Source: Romanomermis culicivorax (taxonomy: Eukaryota > Nematoda > Enoplea > Mermithida > Mermithidae). From it: DNA of 64,000 nt. Location of the stretch: contig CAWUHX010000087.1 of assembly GCA_963922205.1 (NCBI GenBank), positions 620,001 to 684,000 of the forward strand, written 5' to 3'. Shown piece by piece: positions 46,036 through 59,000 of this stretch. The position numbers and the translations under genes were made by a program. Position 1 is the first letter of the stretch. Each line of letters starts with the position of its first letter. The notes beneath the pieces are model-generated. The model searched no databases. It had not been told where the DNA came from and saw only the letters and a program-made list of their open reading frames with translations.

Positions 46036-46212
46036 GAGAAAGAGCTACAACATTTAAAAGCATTTAAGAAAAAATTGTCAATGTTTTTGAATAAGCTGGT
46101 AAAACTGTAATATTATCTCAGATCGTTGGTGTTTTGCCTCTTTTTGTGCGTCTTTTTTGTTCTCGTTAACGATAAAAAGATGTTGTAAATCCAAGCTAAA
46201 GTACCTGGGCCT
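46036..46212. other. Intergenic, no gene seen
   Basis: There are no features in this short stretch. Confidence 0.5.
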
Positions 46213-46392
46213 GGGCCTGGTTATATCAAAAAGACTTGAGCTCCAACTGAGCTGGAGTTTAAACTGTAATAATATGTCTTTAGGGTGCAGCTTAGCTGCA
46301 GCTCAACTTTCGTAATGTGTTTTGTGTGTACTAGTTAAGCTGCAGCAGAGTTTCAGCTCAGCTGGAGTAAGTCTCTTTGATGAAACCGGCCC
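46213..46392. mobile_element. Short hairpin MITE, family M2
   Basis: GGGCCTGGTTATATCAAAAA at the left and the complement of GGGGCCGGTTTCATCAAAGA at the right form ~30-bp inverted ends. Further inward, GAGCTCCAACTGAGCTGGAG and CAGCTCAGCTGGAG, plus CAGCTTAGCTGCAGCTC around the centre, make much of the element self-complementary. It is ~180 bp and non-coding. Confidence 0.65.
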
Positions 46393-47028
46393 CTGGACTT
46401 TTCTGACGGTCATCTGCGCTCACACAAAGCGATGCACCGCTGTACATTGTCGGTGATGATTTGATTGTGCTGAAGTGGAAATTGGTTGCTGTAATGAAGT
46501 ATAGTTTTTAGATGCTCTAATACCTCCGATGTTTAGCAGACATTATAAATTCCGAGAAAAATCATTTGGGAAAGTAGTGCAACAGTTCGGCATCCTAAAA
46601 TACACAATAAGATCGCTGTATCAGTTCTTTAGAGACGCAACCTTCGGGAATATGATCATCGAATAAAAACGAGAAATATACAGCTTAATGTTGCAAACGT
46701 GAGCTTGCGTGCAGGGCCAGTCGCTGAAGGGACGTTTTTTCAGCTCATGACAAATCAATATCATTATCATCATTGTGTTTCGGCATTGGCAACAACACAA
46801 AATAAATGAATTTCAATACAAATGGCCGCAACACGATACTAAATAAAAACACTTTTCCTGTGTCGGTGGGCTACTTTCCACAGCCTTTAGATGGACCATG
46901 ATGGTGCAACCATAAGATGCTATGACGTTTTGCAGTGCTGCTCGAATCTTTCACATAGGCACTTGTAGCTGACGTTCGAATACCCACCTTCATAGGAGAA
47001 ATAATTGCTCCGCCTGATCTTTCAAGTG
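46393..47028. other. Intergenic 3' of G5, no gene seen
   Basis: No gene-like frame is present on either strand and no repeat is recognised. Confidence 0.5.
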
Positions 47029-50000
47029 TCAATCGGTTTTATTCATCGAATTCGGTCTGACATTGCGAAGCATAAATTCGGGTTGGTTTTGTTGATTGGA
47101 ACGGGTAATCATCTCAACGGTAGTTTTCGTTTGACAACTGAACATCTTCAAGGCTTTCCTTCTCAATGTGCTATAGATATAATCGAAGATAATTTTAAAG
47201 CAGTACAAGTAAAATTGGAAAGCTTCATTCCGTTTTATTCGTGAGTAATTTTTGATCGCATTTGAGTCCTACAATAGTTGCGATAACAGAGAGAGAGAGA
47301 GAAAGCAAAAGAATATTGTCAGGAGCCGGATGTCTTTGATTGCACACCAACTTGCAGATAATAAAATAAGAATTAGAACTGGAAAAGTAGTCTTTTGCTG
47401 ATAAAAATAGCTTAGAGCTTTCTGTTGCATTTACACGAAATTTTTTACAGGAAACTATAACAGATGAGCTACAAGCATACATGCACAGCATAGAAATTCT
47501 GCTGGGGTTCCGCCAGGGTAGGTGTGGGATAGAAATTTTTTTCTTTCTTGATAACGACAAGAAGGATCTTATAACATCCAAGCAGCATATCGTTCAATCT
47601 ACAGTAAAATATGTGAAACTATTTGCTGGGTCTACGTTTCAAAGTTATTGGAATTTGTTTGGAATCAAGTTTGCTTTGTTTAGAAAAATCATAAGGCTAC
47701 AGCATTATTTTCATTTTTCGGTTTTGCTCATTTTCCTTCATCACCTTCTTGATCAACACTGGAAGGTAGAAAGGGTTAGCAAGAATCTGCTGAGGATCAG
47801 TCAAAATCAGCTGGGGGTCAATATCCCTAAACCATCCACGTGCATGTATGCCTAACACTGCAACTGATGCTGAACAACTTCACTCGGTTTTTCTTTAAAT
47901 ACTTTCGCAGATGAGTTTACCACGGCTTAAAACTCCCAAACAAAAATGGTAATAAAAAATATTCAATCTTAACGAATTCTGTATAGTAAATAGATGATTG
48001 ATATTTTTGAAAATCACGTATAGAATTATGCTTTTCATTTACGGAGGCGGCAAGATATTAGAAGCACTGCATGTTGGATAAAAAGGCACTTCAGAGCATA
48101 AAAAGAATTACACATAGCCTTCTTCTGTATCGTAGATGGAGCATTTGTTACCTGTTGAAACATAAATATATCACCGAATTCAATCCCGAGCAAGACAGCC
48201 AAACTATATTGGAAGCGAATGATGCCCATTCCGAGTCCGAAATTTCGGGAATGACAAAAAATCCAATAACAGTCAGCATGACCAGTGAACATATGATCGC
48301 CGCTTGGACTAGTACTTTCAATTCGCGACTGCGTTGTTTGCCTTCTTGCTGCAACGTTAGGCTATTTGACTGCAATGAAAAGAGATTCAAGTTAAAATTC
48401 GCAGAAAAGGCGCGGCACTTTTTTCCTGATTTAATGAATGTGTAGAAAAAAGAAAAATCGTTACATGCGGGAAGAGAGAAAAAAAAATTCGCACATGTTT
48501 CATTGAATTCGATAGCTCACATAGCAACTGGTATCGTTATCTGGATTTGGCTAAAGTGCGGTTCTCAAGAAGTCCAGTACCATTAAGGCGCATTTCGTCA
48601 CCACCAGGGAAAAAGGTGCTACATATCATTCTTGTAAAAATTGAGATAACAGGTGCTTGATCTATTCTATGATACTTTCTACATTGTCAGAAAATTGCTA
48701 CACACAAGAGCCAATATCATAGGAGATAGATAAGTTCAAAATACAGATATAAATGTACATGCTTCATTATGTTTCTTGAGCTTCAAAAGGTTGCTACAAT
48801 CATCTGTCCAACCCAGTGTGATAGCTCGAACCTGGAAAATGATAATTTTTGATTTCCTATGATTTTTGATTGGCCATTATTGGTGATTCCCCATGATAAA
48901 GGTACCATATACAGCAAATTTAGATGATTAGCTATGTGGGAAAGGGTGTTATATACAAATGAGGTAACTTTCTGCCACCGCTAGTGTCTCTTGAGTATTA
49001 ACATGACTGCCATTAAACATGTTCATAAGTTGTTGCCTAAAGGAACTAACTCTAGTTTAAACAAAAAACAATTTCCTTTTGAGGAATAAAACATTCATGC
49101 ATGTTTGGAGCCCATTTTCTCTAAACCAGATATCCTGTGTACAGCACCTTCTTACCGGTGGTGACGATTTATACTTCACGGCACAGCTTTGGTGGCGGAG
49201 AGCAATCAGACGGCGTTACAAAAAACCGATGTTAAATATGATTGGTTGCACATCACGTTCACTGATATTCGATTGGTTACGGCTGCCGTGACCATGGCCG
49301 TGCCGAGAAGTATAAATGCGGCTTTATTCAATCGAAATTTAAGGGTTTCAGTGCATCTGTAGTTTTATTTCGTGTCTAGCTATCAATAAGACTGATGAAG
49401 ATTAATCAAGATTTCGATTTTCCTATTGATACAATGTTTGCCAACTTGATGATTGTTGTTGAAATGAGACTTAGTTAGGATTGAGAAATATAAACAAAGG
49501 AATTGGTATCCAAAAATGGACCTAATCAGTCACTCACTAATTCACCTAATCAGGTCGAAACCTTAGGTAGAATAAGTTTGCAACAGTTCGGTCAGTCTCA
49601 AGGTCAACAAAGATCACCTGCTTTCGTTCCAAAGAACTGCAGAAGATCAATTACTCTCTGAGCTCGAGTAACTTTCAATCAGGGACAAACCTAGGAGTCA
49701 GGCCGAGAATTAAGTTGCAAATGTAGACTTGCACACTGGGTGGCACTCCAGAAATCGGAGGTCTCTCCTGCGTTCCCTCTGCTGCAAGATGTTGAATAAA
49801 TATCCGGACGAGGGATGTTGTATCTTGGCATAAACTCCACAATAATATAGCAAAATAATATTATAATAAATTGGCCGTGTGGCCGCCAATTTCTTTAATA
49901 TAAAATAAACAACAAAACAAGAATGACCAAAAACATAGACAACCGGCACCTTTATGCATGCAAATCGGCATCGACACAATTTGCATCAACTTTGGCTATT

Positions 50001-53000
50001 TCTTCACAACCTGGAGATAGACTATGTCCATCCCCGACATCCCTCGAACCTCGAAACTGACCAACGGGAGGTTAAAAAGATTCATAATACGCCGCAATGA
50101 CAATTTCGGAACTTTCAGGACCTAATACAGTCAATGCAGTTTTCGGAACCTTTTTGGTCATTCATGCCCTCTTGCAGAAAGCTTTCCCAATGACCACCCC
50201 CTTACGTCAAGTCTTTTTACCAGGCATACCGGAATGTCTACAAGGCCGTCTGGGTGCGCTACCTCTTGGTCTGGACGCCGAGGGACCGATGACTCCTCAT
50301 CAGTTTGACTTTGTTGGCCTACTGCCGAATCCAATTGGACCTGCACCAGGGCCACAGGTCTTCAGTTGCTGACCATCCCATGACCTTTCGGTTCATGCCA
50401 TATGCTGGATGCCAAGGACAGAACATTTATCTGTCTATCCCTTCCCGGTTGCCTGTTTCGCGGTGAAGTCTCCACCAGCATTCCAATGTTACCCTGGCCA
50501 AAAAAATTTTTTTACAAAATCTAAATAATCTACAAAATATGTACATTATTACGATTATCACAAAAAAATCAAATCCCGGGCTTCGTCCATTGAGCAAAAA
50601 ATAAACAAAAAGAAAAAATAAGGTGAGATTATAACCAAGATTAAGTGAAAAAATAAATTTTTGTACATGCCCATTTTGGCTATGCGAGGTACGAAAAACA
50701 AATAGAAATTTAAAGCACGCAACAATCAAGAATTTTTTTTTGTATTTTGTATTTTGTAATTTTTTTGTGATTTTGTATTTTTTTTGTATTTTGTATTTTT
50801 TATCTACAATAATTACAAAAACGTAATTTTTTGGCCAAAAGCCCTGCGGCTAATTTACTGTTGCGGCCCGCCGCCTCCTAGCGCCCCTCTGTGTGCTCCT
50901 CCACAACCTCCGTAAGGCCTCCATACCCACTGGCCCTGCTGGCCGCCTCTACCCTGCACCTGGGGCACAACACCTCTGCCATGCACCGCTCCATGACCAC
51001 CCCGGTTGGGATTGTGGAACTGAAATTGGCCTCGGCCGCAGTTACCAGTTTTTTGCACCTTTCCTTACATAATCGGGGCTAATTCCTGGCTTCCTTGGCC
51101 TTGACCTTGACCTTAAGGTCCGGGAACCTCCAAAGTTTTGCCAGTTTTTCTGTCTTGAGCTTTACTGAATTTAACAGAGCTTTGCAAGTCTGAACTGGCA
51201 CTCATTTTGGCTCCCATCACTCCGACCTGTTGATTGCTACTGAGCATCATGGATCAAAAGGCCGTTTTGAATTCCAAGGGGGTATCCTGGCTTTTATACA
51301 TGCTCAACAGTGGGTTATTTGCCGCCACCATCGCCCTGGCATAAATGTTGCCAATATGCATTTGGGATTGCGGGGTGCATTCCAACATGAGGAATAGCAT
51401 CCTAACCAGGTACCTGACCAAGGAAAACACATCAGGTGCTAATACTCTTTTATGTGCATTTTCGAGACCCTTTATCTACTCTTTGGGTAACTTTACCCAC
51501 TAATACTCTTTACTTTTGGGGCACTCTGACACCTTTATGCAAAACACCATTGGAATTTTGAACTTTTGAAATTTTTGGAGCGGGAACTTGATATTTAGCC
51601 TTTTTGGCCGTTGGATGTCCCTTTATAGAAACCAAAATTGATAGGCGAAAGTATGTGAAATTAGGTGTTTTTCACTCTAAACCCAACACACCTCTGCTAC
51701 TCGATGAGCTCAATTGATCACAACCTTGATTTCCACGACTAATTTCTGCTAATCCCCTTCTCCATCACTTTGCAGGAACCAGAGGGAGCACGAATGACAA
51801 AAACCTACCCTAATCGGATCACCTAATTTGACCGAAGTCTTTTTCGGATCACCTACCTTTGGCCCTTGCCAACCCCTTCTACCTAATTTTTTTTCTATTT
51901 CTCAACTCCCAGTTGGTAGCTTGTCACAGAAAAGGCACAGAAATAGTCTTGCAAAACAGCCCTGACAAGCGTAACCTCCGCTCATTACCTTACTTAGCTA
52001 TTTACAAGGATAAAAAATGGTTTCTTACCATCAACCGAAAAATATCGATTGTTTTGCTGCGGGTGTGGCTCCCCAAACTGGACCTCATTGTGTGTTGCGT
52101 TGTACATATGTGTACACTCGTTGCACGTACCCATTCAAATATTGGGCCCACATTCTTTGCACCAAAATATTTTAAAAAATTTTTTAAACCGAATTTGCAG
52201 CTGTGAAAAGTAGACAGATGAATAAAACATTTACAGTCTATTCCCTTGCGGCTGCAAATTACCTTACCTTAGGGTTCTTCGGTGCAAAATATTTTCGAAA
52301 AGTTTTGAAAAATTGAGAGCAGATGTGGGACACGACTTTTGAAAGTTTTGAATGATTTTGAGTTGTTAACCAAGAAAGTATAAAATGAAAAATGTATGAA
52401 AACGGGTCATTTGCTTTAAAAGCTCTTCCCCCGCTTCATTAAAATACAATCCTATACGTCAAAAAAAATTAAAACGGATTTTAACCATTACAAAACACAA
52501 TTGGAATAAATATTTATTAAATATACAAAATAAATATACGCAAATCCGCAGATTTTGCCGCTACAAAACTACATCAGGTGCTGCTCCATTCTCCACTAAT
52601 TTTGAAGGTACAGTAAGACCATATGATCGATTTTTTGCATAGTTCTGCCATCGTGTAGTCTCGTAGCAAAAAATTTTCAGCCTACTTACTGAAACCTTTT
52701 GCCATAGCAGAAGATTATCATAATGTGCGATTGTTATCACATTATCTTCTAATCTTGAGACATCAGTGATAATGAAGGGTCCTTCCCAAGTCAAGCCCAA
52801 TTTCTTGTGCTTATCAACTTTAAGAAGTACATAGTCATTTTCTTTAAAAACTGAGGTTTTAATTTTCTTGTTGAAATATCTTTTGCTAGCTTTGGCTGCT
52901 TTCTGGATATTTTCGGCAATAATACCATAAAGCCTGGTTAGTTGGTCAGTTAGGATGAATTTATATGCCTCACAATTAATGGGCACTACTATTTTAAGGG

Positions 53001-56000
53001 CTTTTGAAAAATTCATCCAGAACTTTGCCTCATGGCTCCCTAACAACCCAAATGGCGACACCTTCGTCACTGTGTGTGGGGTTGCATTATGAGCAAAGAC
53101 CACTGATTTGAGATATCTTGGCCAGCTATCGGGTTGGCCAATAGCTACTTTTCTCAGCTGTTTTATTAGAGTTTGGTTGAACCTCTCTACCATACCATTA
53201 CCCTGAGGGTGGTAAGCAGTAGTGAAGATCTTCTTACACTCTAATAAATCACAAACTGATTGCATTAAGTCCGAAGTACAACAAGATCCATTGTCACTTA
53301 AGAGTTTCCTTGGTGTTCCATGTCTAAATATTATAGCTTCTAAGAACACATTCACAACTCAGTTTGCTGATTGATCTGGGATCATTTCAGCTTCAACTCA
53401 TTTAGTGAAATAGTCCTGAAAAACTATAACATAAGGCATTCTTTCTCCCATTGGCGAAATTCCTACTATATCCATGGATACAATGTCGAATGGACCTTGT
53501 GGCACAATGGGTATCAATGGAGGAATGGATGGCTTTCCTGCAGTTGCCATTTGACAGACAACACAGTATTTTATCCATTCCCTGACATCTTTTTCCATGA
53601 AAGGCCACCAATAATGCCTTTTCATGACACTCAGAGTTCTTTTGAAACCCTGGTGTGTCATTATTACAGCACCATGATGCTGGTGCAGCACAGAGTCCCT
53701 GAGGTTTGTGGGTACGACCAATTGGTCGTCACTTTCTGCCTCAGTTTCCCTATACAATACACCATTTTCTTCGTAGAACCCAGTGTGATATTTCATTGTG
53801 CTATTTGCACCTAATCTATCCCAGATTGGCTTTAAGCTTCCATCTGCTTTCAGCAGTTTGCTCATCAAGTCAGGCCAATAGATACCTCTTTATCACTTGA
53901 TGTCCCTGGTTTATCAAATTCTTTTTCCTTTTGGGAGTGTAACCACTGCACATTGTCTTGTTCCTTAGATATCCCAGATTTATCAGTTTCCTGATTTTCT
54001 TTCTGCACCTTTTCCAAAACACAAGCTTTGCTTCGGGTTACTACTGCTTCTACTCCTTAAGAATGCTCTCTTTTGTCCTGTGGACTAATTTGAGCATCCT
54101 TCTCCTTCTCTTCCTTCTTGTGGGATTTATTCTCCTCGGAGATGCTGTTCTTCTCAGCCACCAAGGAAATTTGTTGTTTTTCTTGTTCTTTTATTCCTTT
54201 GACATCAGAGGAAACAACATCTGATTTGAACATACTCTCCCACTTTGGAAGTGATTTCACCACATCCTCTGGCTCATCCTTTCTGGAGAGAAAGTCAGCC
54301 ATAGCATGCTGTCTACCGGGCACATATTCTAACCTGTAGTTGTATTGATTTATGATCGCATACCACCATTTCAACTTGTCATTTGATGTTGTATTGACTT
54401 TCATTGACAACAGTGGTCTGTGATCTGTCTTAATCAATACTTTCTGCCCCAATAAATAGTGTCGATAGATTTTGAGACTGTAGATAATCACGAGGCACTC
54501 CCTTTCAGTCGGGCACCACTTTTTCTCATCCTCTTTTAGCACTTGGCTATTATATGCTATGACCCACTTATCGTCTCCAGATTCTTGATACAGAACAGCC
54601 CCTAGTGCTGTTCTACTGGCATAGATTTGTAGAATGCATTTGGCTGAGCTATCCATTACTGGGTACCTAAGAAACGGAATCGATACCAGTGATTCTTTCA
54701 AAGCATTAAATGCTTTGTAATGATCCTCTGTGAGGAGCCATTTATTCCTTTTCTTGGCCGTCTGCTTATATGAAGGCTCTGCGTGCTTTGCCAGATGTGG
54801 TATAAATTTTTTACACCACTGGAGCATTCCGAGAAACCTTTGCATATGCTTGACTGAGTCTGGGAATTCAAACTCCTTTATAGCTTGCACTTTTTTTGGA
54901 TCGGGCGAAATTCCATTAGAATCCAAAATGTGACCAAGAAAATGTACCTTCTTTGGTAGGAATTCACATTTTCCGGTTTAAGTGTAAGCTGGGCTCATCT
55001 CAGAGCATCCAGGACCAATTTCAAATTTTCTATGTGTTCCTCAAGCATATTCGACAACACTATGATATCCTCTATGTAAACTAGACATATCTTCCAAACA
55101 TGAGGATGTAGGATTCTTTCCATCATCCTCTAGAACTCAGCTGGTGCATTTTTCAGTCCAAAGGGCATTACTTTGAACTGAAACAACCCTTTTTGACGTA
55201 GGAAAGCAGTCTTCTCTTTACTGCCTTCTTCCATTGGCACTTGCCAATAACCAGACTTAAGGTCAAGAGTCGTGTAAAATTTTGCTCTCCGGAGGCAGTC
55301 CAGATAATCATCCGTTCTCGGCATTGGATATCGATCATCCTTCATGACCTCATTCAAGCCTCTAAAATCTACAATGGGCCTGAGTGACCCATCTTTCTTC
55401 CCTACTAGGAATAATGGCGCGGCCCAGGGCGATCTGGATGGCTCTATGACTCCTTTGTCCAGCATTTCCTGCACATGTTGTCTGATATATGGTTGCTGTT
55501 CAATGGCAGCTCTGTAGTAATACTTTGCCACAGGGCTAGCATTACCTGTATCAATTTTACAAGTAACATGAGGAGTAGTTGTAAGAGGATCATAAGGTAG
55601 GCTAAATACATCTTGGTATTTCACGAGTTGCTGTATCGCCATCTCTTTTTGTTCTTCTGACACTGTAGCTTTAGAGGTCATTTTATACAATGCTTCCAGA
55701 AACACAACTCCATTGAATTTTGATTCTTTGGCATCGAAAATGCCCTCTAGGCTATTTTCTCCACAATTTCTAGCCAGCAAAATTGATACACTTGATTCTC
55801 CCCAAAATGCAGAGTTACAGTAGCCAAGAACTTGATTAGGTTCTATCAGGCAACGATAACCCCTATTATTAGAGATCATCAATACAAAGTCTTCCTTTGA
55901 ACTGTCAACTATAGTATCATCTATTCTGAATCTCGTTTCTGAATCATCTCCTTCTACGATGATTCCCTTTATCCTATTTGCCAAGGATTTGTTCCACAAT

Positions 56001-59000
56001 TTAGCTTTCACTAGCTGATCTGTTCCATATGGGATGTAAATTCTATTACATGCCACTACAGGAACTAGATCTTCCAGCTGCTGGATTGCTGAACTTTGAT
56101 CTTCTTCAATAGGATTTTCCTCTATTGATTCTGCTATCATCGGATTATGCGTCCCAACTATTGGAATCGCTTTCTTATCAGATGTTAACAAATCAGTATT
56201 CTTTTTTACACCCATAATTGTCATTGAACCTTTTCCAAAATCTATCACAGTGTTGACTTCTCGATGCACTAGGAAGTCTGTTCCCAATATTAAATCCTCT
56301 GCGGACCCTGGTATTATGATAGCCTTAACCGGAAAGTGGCCATAATGACATTCTATTTGAAACTGAAGGTAACCATGTGCACTAACTACTTTACCATTGG
56401 TGACAGTGACTTTTAGGATTTTAGGGTAGGCCGTATACTCCAGTCCAAATGATTTTTTCAAGAAATCACCCGACATTACCAAAAACTGGGCTTCCATGTC
56501 AATCAGTGCCTTTGCAGTAGTAGAACACACAGTTACTCTGATGTGAAATGACTGCATTCTAGGGTATCTTGCTAACATATCCAGTTCCTCTGCAGTCGCC
56601 TTTCTACCATACTCTGCACTGCATTCCATCTCCAGCACATTCTCCTCCTTTTCCATGGCACAGTTATGTAGGCCACACAACTTCATCTCCATCATTGATT
56701 CTTGCTGTACACTATTGACACCACTAGTCGGCAGTTGGTCTGTCTGCCCGGAGGCTTGTGACTGACTAACTACCTTTTGCGGAGTCAATAGAGTATTTGA
56801 ACTCTGATTTGGGATTACTGGTTGTTGGTCCATTAGATTTGGTCCTGGTAACATCAGCTGGGTGATAGCCTGTAACAATCTCATCTGCTCCCTGAGCTTC
56901 TTCAACTTTACGTATTCCTGGAATTGGGCATATTCTTGCAAATTTTCTGCCTCGTCCTCAGGAAATGAAACTTGATAAGCTCCCCTTTCGCCTTCATTAC
57001 CAAAACCTCCTCTATTTCCTCCATAATTTTCTCTGAAATTACCTCTGAAATTTCCTCTACCTCGGAAATTTTCAAAACTTCCTCTAGGATTTCCTTTTCC
57101 AAAACCTCTTCCACTATTTCCACCCCTTCCACGATTTTGTAGACCCTTTTAAAAATTCAAAGTTCTACAGTCAATCGTGTTGTGGGTGTTATTTTCGTGG
57201 TAAGTACACCATTTTTGCTGCTGAACCTCTTGTTGACTTTTCGTTTTCACTTTATCTACTTTCTGAGTAAAAGCAGTTATGGCTTCCTCTTGGGCTTTGG
57301 CAGAGTTCCTAATCTCTTCATAACGTTGTGCCATTTTAATAAATTCTTTAGATAAAGCCACCATGAGGGAGTCCTTTTTTGGCTCCTCAACAGGCTGTTG
57401 CAGAGGTATTATGGCCTGTTGTGGAGGTACTTCAAGTACTTCATCATCTTTTATATCTATCAATTGATTTTGCGAAGATTGCATCAGAGTTTGCCTTTCT
57501 GTGTTTTGTCTTCTAAAGTCCTTATTGCCTTTTTGGGCACTTTCATAAGGCCTTTGATTTACATTCACATCCGCTTGCTGCTCCTCAGCAGTTTCCATTT
57601 GTGCCGTGTATATCATCATGGGCTGCTCTCTTGGCCCAAATGTTCTAATCACATTCCTGTACTTCAACTCTATCTCATAGACTGCCTGTGAAAGTTCATA
57701 CCAATTTTTGAATTTTCCTATGTCTTTCTGCATTTCTAATTGATAAGTTAAAGAACTTCTATAGAAAAAGGTTTCAATGATCACTTTATTTTTAAACTCC
57801 TTTGTTTCACTCTGGAAAATGAGATTCACATGTGCTCTAACCATTTTCAAGAATTTGGTTGCTGCTTCGTCTGGTTCCTGTTTAATGTCTAATAGATCTC
57901 GTTTGAGCATATCCAGGTTACAGTCTGGAGCACAATAATTCAAAATTTTGTCTCAGGCTTCCCTATATGTTGTTGACTCTTCGGCCAATTCTTTCCGCAA
58001 ATCCCTTGACAAATGGATTAATGCTTCTAGCTTCATCTTATCCGGAGTATTCTTTCGAAACTCACCTTCTTGCTCCACTCGAAAAGCAAGAACCTGTCTA
58101 CTTGGCATATCAGATTGCAGTAATTTCGGTTTGATAGCCCTTTCAATGTCATAGACAGTTGGGCCAACTTGAGCCGGATTGACCCATAAGGCCCGATCAA
58201 TTGGAATCATTGTAGGCATATCCTGCTGCCTGACATTTGGGTTTTCTCCCCTAATACAACTGCTTTGTTGTGACACAGTTGGATTTATCAGACTTGGGTT
58301 TTTTACGCCTTCGTCAAAACCACAACTGCTCACTCTCTGCTCCACTCTTGAGGTAGTGGGCAAATGAGGCATATACAGCTCTTTAGGACCTAGACTTGAC
58401 TTTTGGTCTCTCCATCTACAGTCTTGCTGAAGAGTGATACTATCATTTTGCCACACCAACTCTTCCTCTGTCTGCTCAAACTTTACTGCACCACCTTGTT
58501 CCAAACAACCAGCATTGCTTTGCCTCGGTTCATTTGCCTTACTGGCTTTCTGTGGACCACTATTAGCAATGTTGGTGAATATGCTATCATAAACATCTAA
58601 CCTGTTCATGATTTGGTCCAGCTTATCCTCCAATGAGCTCTTTCAAGAATTTACATGATGCTCCTCCCCCTCGTTGCCCCAGTATAATCGGTGGTAGGTA
58701 TCGAATAACAGAGTGGGCTTATTTGTTGGTCCGCGCTGCTGTTGATCCACCACTGGAATGTTCATCTTCAGTAATGGACATGCCGGTCCCATAATAGGCA
58801 CTTGTAATAATTCGCCTCTTCTTGGGAGGGTTTTCAACGAAGGAATCTTGAATATTTGATCTTGGTTCGACGATGATGAACTCATCGTCATCCTCCCTTT
58901 TGACAGCTGATGAGGTCGTAGGTCGGTTGCCTTCATTTTTCCACTGATAAAGGCCTATGATCTGAGCAATTGTCCTCTTCAGCTGAAGTTTCAGCTGAAG

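Noticed and set aside
48071-48445. 124-codon + frame.
   Set aside because: It is antisense to exon 2 of G5, whose frame, length and splice sites match the paralogues.
49457-50039. LTR at 49457 as an independent solo LTR.
   Set aside because: Its partner at 59195, the TTGT duplication on the outer sides and the intervening gag-pol in one orientation show a single full-length element.
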